This document shows positions 43,209-45,716 of a stretch of 45,716 bases of DNA, piece by piece. Under the pieces are notes generated by a model that was not told the DNA's origin, made no database searches, and was given only the letters and a program-made list of their open reading frames with translations. The first letter of the stretch is position 1. Each line of letters starts with the position of its first letter. The stretch covers positions 1-45,716 of the forward strand of contig DATJHO010000008.1 in the NCBI GenBank assembly GCA_035493835.1, written 5' to 3'. Position numbers and translations under genes: made by a program. Source of the DNA: DASZTU01 sp035493835. Its GTDB lineage: Bacteria > Pseudomonadota > Alphaproteobacteria > Rhizobiales > Devosiaceae.

Positions 43209-44033
43209 TTACGCCGCCATCGGGTTGAGCCGGCGCGCCAGCCGCGTCATGAAAAATACGATGCCGATGGTGAGCACCACCATGATCGCGGCGATCGTCG
43301 AGGCGCTGACCCAGTCGAAGGTCACCATGGCTTGCTGGTAGAGCAGGGTGCCCATCATCATCTGGCTGTCGCCCCCGAGCAGTTGCGGGGTGGCGTAGGA
43401 GGTGAAGCTGCCGGTGAAGACCAGCACGGCGCCGACGATCAACCCCGGCGTCGCCAGCGGCAGGATCACCTGAAACAGCGTTGCCGCAGGTTTTGCGCCC
43501 AGCGAGACCGAGGCCTGGATGAGGTCATCGGGAATGGATTCCAGCACGCCGACGAGGGTCAGGATCATCAACGGCACGAAGAGATAAACCATCGCAACGA
43601 TCACCGCGCCCTCGCTGTAGAGCATCGAGAGCGGCTGGTGGATGATCCCGGTCGCCAACAGGATGGAATTGAAAATGCCGTTCTTGCCCAGGATGATGAG
43701 CCAGGCGAAGGAGCGCACGACAACGCCCGTCAGCAGCGGAAACACGGCGCAGATGATCAGCAGCCCCTTGGCCCGCCGCGGCGCCTGCGCGATCACATAG
43801 GCCGCAAGGAAGCCGATCGCGACCGAGATCACGGTGGTGATGACGGCGATTTCCAGGGTGCGGACCAGCACGGCGCGCCGAAAACCGGAGGCGAAATAGG
43901 CGATGTAGGGGGCAAGAAACCCCTTGGGTTCGGCAAAGGTGGTCGCGATAGTGGCTGCGACCGGCGAGATCAGGAACAGCACGACCCCAATCGTTGCGGG
44001 GGCGGCCAACGCCCATCCCAGCCTTCGGTTCAT
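43209..44033 (-). CDS. ABC transporter permease, PotB type
   Basis: A 274-residue inner-membrane permease. The first helix is LGWALAAPATIGVVLFLISPVAATIATTF, then YFASGFRRAVLVRTLEIAVITTVISVAIGFLAAYVIA and the EAA loop IQASVSLGAKPAATLFQVILPLATPGLIVGAVLVFTGSFTSYATPQLLGG, all characteristic of PotB-like proteins. ATG 44033 has AAGG seven bases upstream; a TTG precedes it directly at 44036. The 108-base gap to the binding-protein gene contains the 8-base palindrome TGAATTCA but no clear promoter. Confidence 0.9.
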   Translation of the reverse strand: MNRRLGWALAAPATIGVVLFLISPVAATIATTFAEPKGFLAPYIAYFASGFRRAVLVRTLEIAVITTVISVAIGFLAAYVIAQAPRRAKGLLIICAVFPLLTGVVVRSFAWLIILGKNGIFNSILLATGIIHQPLSMLYSEGAVIVAMVYLFVPLMILTLVGVLESIPDDLIQASVSLGAKPAATLFQVILPLATPGLIVGAVLVFTGSFTSYATPQLLGGDSQMMMGTLLYQQAMVTFDWVSASTIAAIMVVLTIGIVFFMTRLARRLNPMAA

Positions 44034-44141
44034 CAACCGCCCTTGTCAACTCGGCCCGGAAAAGGGCTGCCGTCAAAGAGGACACGGGACGCGCAATGGC
44101 GGGCGCCTCGTGCCTGAATTCACGTGAAACGCGGCTTTCGC

Positions 44142-45182
44142 CTACATGCCGAAAACTTCGTTCCAGCGATCGATCCAGCCGGGCGTCGCCTCGATCATCT
44201 TGGCATAGTCGAGCCGCTGCAGCGAATTGACCATGGCCGGGCCGTAGGTCCAGAGCTTGGCCTGGTCCGGCGTCAAAACGACCTTGGTCGAAACCGGGGC
44301 GTCGACGCCCTGCTCGGCTTCCTTCTGCTGCACATCCTTGGAGAGGATGAAGTTGATGAACTGGTAAGCGAGATCCGTGTTTGCCGCCCCGGTCGGGATG
44401 TTGACCGTGTTGAGCACGGCGATGTCGCCTTCCTTAAGCTTGGCCCAAGTCATGGTCGGCACCGCCTTCTGCATTGAGGCGAGGGTAAAATCCTGCGTCA
44501 TCGACACCGAGACTTCGCCGGTCGAAATGAGGTTCACGAGGTCCGAGCCGGTATTGTAGTTCTTGACCACGTTCGGCTTCAGCGCCGTAACGGCGTCGAA
44601 TGCCTTGTCGGGGTCGGCGAAGGCGTCGACGCCGGCATGCTGGCCGGCCTTGATGACGACCATCGGACCCGCCGTGGTGGTGATGCCCGGCAGCGAGATC
44701 GAGCTCTTGAGATCGTCGCGCCAGAGGTCGTTCCAGGAGGTGATCGGGGTCTTCACCGTCGCCGTGTTATAGACGAGGCCGATGCGGCCCACCGTATAGG
44801 CCGGGCCATAGCCGCCCTGCGGATCCTTGGCGATGTCGTAGAGGTCGCCGACATTCGGCAGCTTGGACCGGTCGACCTTCTGGAACAAACCCTGGTCGAT
44901 CCCCTGCTGCGAATAAGCGTCGGTGAGATAGATCACATCGACGCCCTTGCCGCCGCGCGCCTTCAGCTTGTTCAGCCGGTCGGCATTGTTGCCGGTCTCG
45001 AAAATGACATCGCAGTTACAGATGGCCTTGAACGGGGCGATGATGTTGGCATTCATCTTTTCGCCGTTATAGCCCCACCACGACACGGTGAGGGTCTTTT
45101 GCTGAGCATAGGCCGGCTGCAGCGCCATCGCTCCAAGGAGCGCCACGGCGCCGATCAATCTGACAGTAGAAAACCCGCTCAT
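44142..45182 (-). CDS. ABC transporter substrate-binding protein, PotD/PotF-like
   Basis: A 346-residue periplasmic binding protein. The signal peptide is STVRLIGAVALLGAMALQPAYAQ with cleavage near residue 26. Motifs are TLTVSWWGYNGEKMNANIIAPFKAICNCDVIFETGNNADRLNKLKARGGKGVDVIYLTDAYSQQGIDQGLF, YTVGRIGLVYNTATVKTPITSWNDLWRDDLK, and a C-terminal WIDRWNEVFGM, close to PotD/PotF-type family 8 proteins. It heads the leftward four-gene operon. The ligand could be a polyamine, but many members bind other amines. Confidence 0.88.
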   Translation of the reverse strand: MSGFSTVRLIGAVALLGAMALQPAYAQQKTLTVSWWGYNGEKMNANIIAPFKAICNCDVIFETGNNADRLNKLKARGGKGVDVIYLTDAYSQQGIDQGLFQKVDRSKLPNVGDLYDIAKDPQGGYGPAYTVGRIGLVYNTATVKTPITSWNDLWRDDLKSSISLPGITTTAGPMVVIKAGQHAGVDAFADPDKAFDAVTALKPNVVKNYNTGSDLVNLISTGEVSVSMTQDFTLASMQKAVPTMTWAKLKEGDIAVLNTVNIPTGAANTDLAYQFINFILSKDVQQKEAEQGVDAPVSTKVVLTPDQAKLWTYGPAMVNSLQRLDYAKMIEATPGWIDRWNEVFGM

Positions 45183-45228
45183 GTACCCGTCCCTGATACT
45201 TTTTCGGCCAATCGAGAAGGAACGCTAT

Positions 45229-45245
45229 TTTTTCGTCACGAAAAA
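45229..45245. promoter_or_regulatory. Palindrome upstream of the PotD-like gene
   Basis: TTTTTCG-TCA-CGAAAAA is a perfect 7-bp inverted repeat located 47-63 bases upstream of the binding-protein start, in an AT-rich stretch between the operon and an M19 dipeptidase gene. It is a plausible operator; the regulator is not in the window. Confidence 0.4.
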
Positions 45246-45340
45246 TTCAAGCCTGAACGCCGGTATCCTAAAAGTAATGCACGGTTAGAACGTTATCCAT
45301 TTCGGTGGACGCGAAGAGACGCTGAGCACCGATTGAAAAT

Positions 45341-45430
45341 GGAGATTCCCGCCGCCGCGGGAATGCCCCCGGTTCGGTGGCAGATCCGTGTTATGTCCCC
45401 GGCGTCATTCCCGCGAAGGCGGGAATCTCC
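45341..45430. repeat. Pair of inverted REP-like elements
   Basis: Two 25-base units in opposite orientation (45341-45365 and 45406-45430) match at about 23 of 25 positions; each is a CATTCCCGCG..GCGGGAATCTCC palindrome. They occupy the 313-base gap between the PotD-like gene and the dipeptidase gene. Units of this sequence are dispersed in many proteobacterial genomes. Apart from the palindrome at 45229 I see nothing else in that gap. Confidence 0.75.
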
Positions 45431-45495
45431 GTTGTTTCAGCCGATCACGGTCCAGGATCGCCGTTGCATCGTCGCTTCTGAATCTGGCCGGAGGC

Positions 45496-45716
45496 CTAGC
45501 CCCAGGTGCGGGAAAGCGCTGCGAGCCAGTTTTCCGCGCCGATCCGGCGTAATAGCGCCTCGTCATAGCCGTGCTGGCGCAAGGCATCGAAGAGCACCGT
45601 GATCCCCGCGACCGAGCCAATGGCGGCCGGCACCACCGCGCCGTCGAAATCCGAGCCGATGCCGACGCGCCCTTCGCCCAGCTTTTCGATCAGGCCGTCG
45701 AGATGGCGCACCAGCC
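45496..45716 (-). CDS. M19-family (renal-type) dipeptidase, C-terminal part
   Basis: The right edge of the window cuts this gene, leaving 73 codons of its 3' end. VGIGSDFDGAVVPAAIGSVAGITVLFDALRQHGYDEALLRRIGAENWLAALSR is the C-terminal part of membrane-dipeptidase-type M19 enzymes, with GSDFDG carrying the conserved Asp. The catalytic zinc region lies beyond the edge. Such dipeptidases can hydrolyse D-amino-acid dipeptides. It is oriented like the Pot-type operon but separated from it by the REP pair, so it is probably a separate unit. Confidence 0.85.
   Translation of the reverse strand, partial: LVRHLDGLIEKLGEGRVGIGSDFDGAVVPAAIGSVAGITVLFDALRQHGYDEALLRRIGAENWLAALSRTWG

Overview
The window looks like a chromosomal catabolic region of a high-GC alphaproteobacterium, most likely Hyphomicrobiales (Devosia/Mesorhizobium-type). 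This is inferred from four ABC importers side by side, LysR/IclR/ArsR regulators, ATG/GTG/TTG starts with tight overlaps, and GC-rich intergenic palindromic repeats. I see no rRNA, tRNA, CRISPR, phage or intact insertion sequence.

Layout. (1) 1-2463 is a decaying module: a fragment of an unknown gene, a broken DauR/YheO-type regulator lacking its DNA-binding half, an intact threonine-synthase-like PLP enzyme, and a frameshifted, truncated metallohydrolase. (2) 2474-16650: a LysR regulator faces an 11-gene operon holding an ATZ/TRZ amidohydrolase, a glycosidase-like protein, a complete dipeptide-type ABC importer, an FAD oxidoreductase embedded between the transporter genes, an MBL-fold hydrolase, a second ATZ/TRZ amidohydrolase, and an MTA-phosphorylase-like protein with a strongly altered active site. 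(3) 16831-29552: an IclR regulator and M20 hydrolase run leftwards and a seven-gene operon runs rightwards (fused hydantoinase/5-oxoprolinase, second dipeptide-type ABC importer, D-amino-acid dehydrogenase-like enzyme). They are separated by a promoter overlapping a large near-perfect inverted repeat. (4) 29553-31429: a structured intergenic region with an orphan leftward terminator, then an ArsR-SRPBCC-VOC-DUF1801 operon. (5) 31426-37372: a leftward ugp-like operon (binding protein, two permeases, GDPD, ATPase) and a divergent nucleoside hydrolase. (6) 37394-45716: a palindromic repeat, an adenine-deaminase-family protein and M20 amidohydrolase, a divergent phosphoribosyltransferase, a spermidine/putrescine-type ABC operon, an inverted repeat pair, and the 3' end of an M19 dipeptidase gene.

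How the genes fit together (inference). Each importer is joined to its own hydrolases and regulator, so the region reads as several self-contained uptake-and-degrade modules for small N-containing compounds: an unknown nucleoside- or glycoside-like compound (operon 2), ring amides or N-acyl amino acids (operon 3), glycerophosphodiester-like compounds (5), and purines or amidated compounds (6). The strongest candidate for undescribed biology is operon 2, because its phosphorylase-like enzyme has lost the phosphate-binding residues of its family and no known pathway combines these enzymes.
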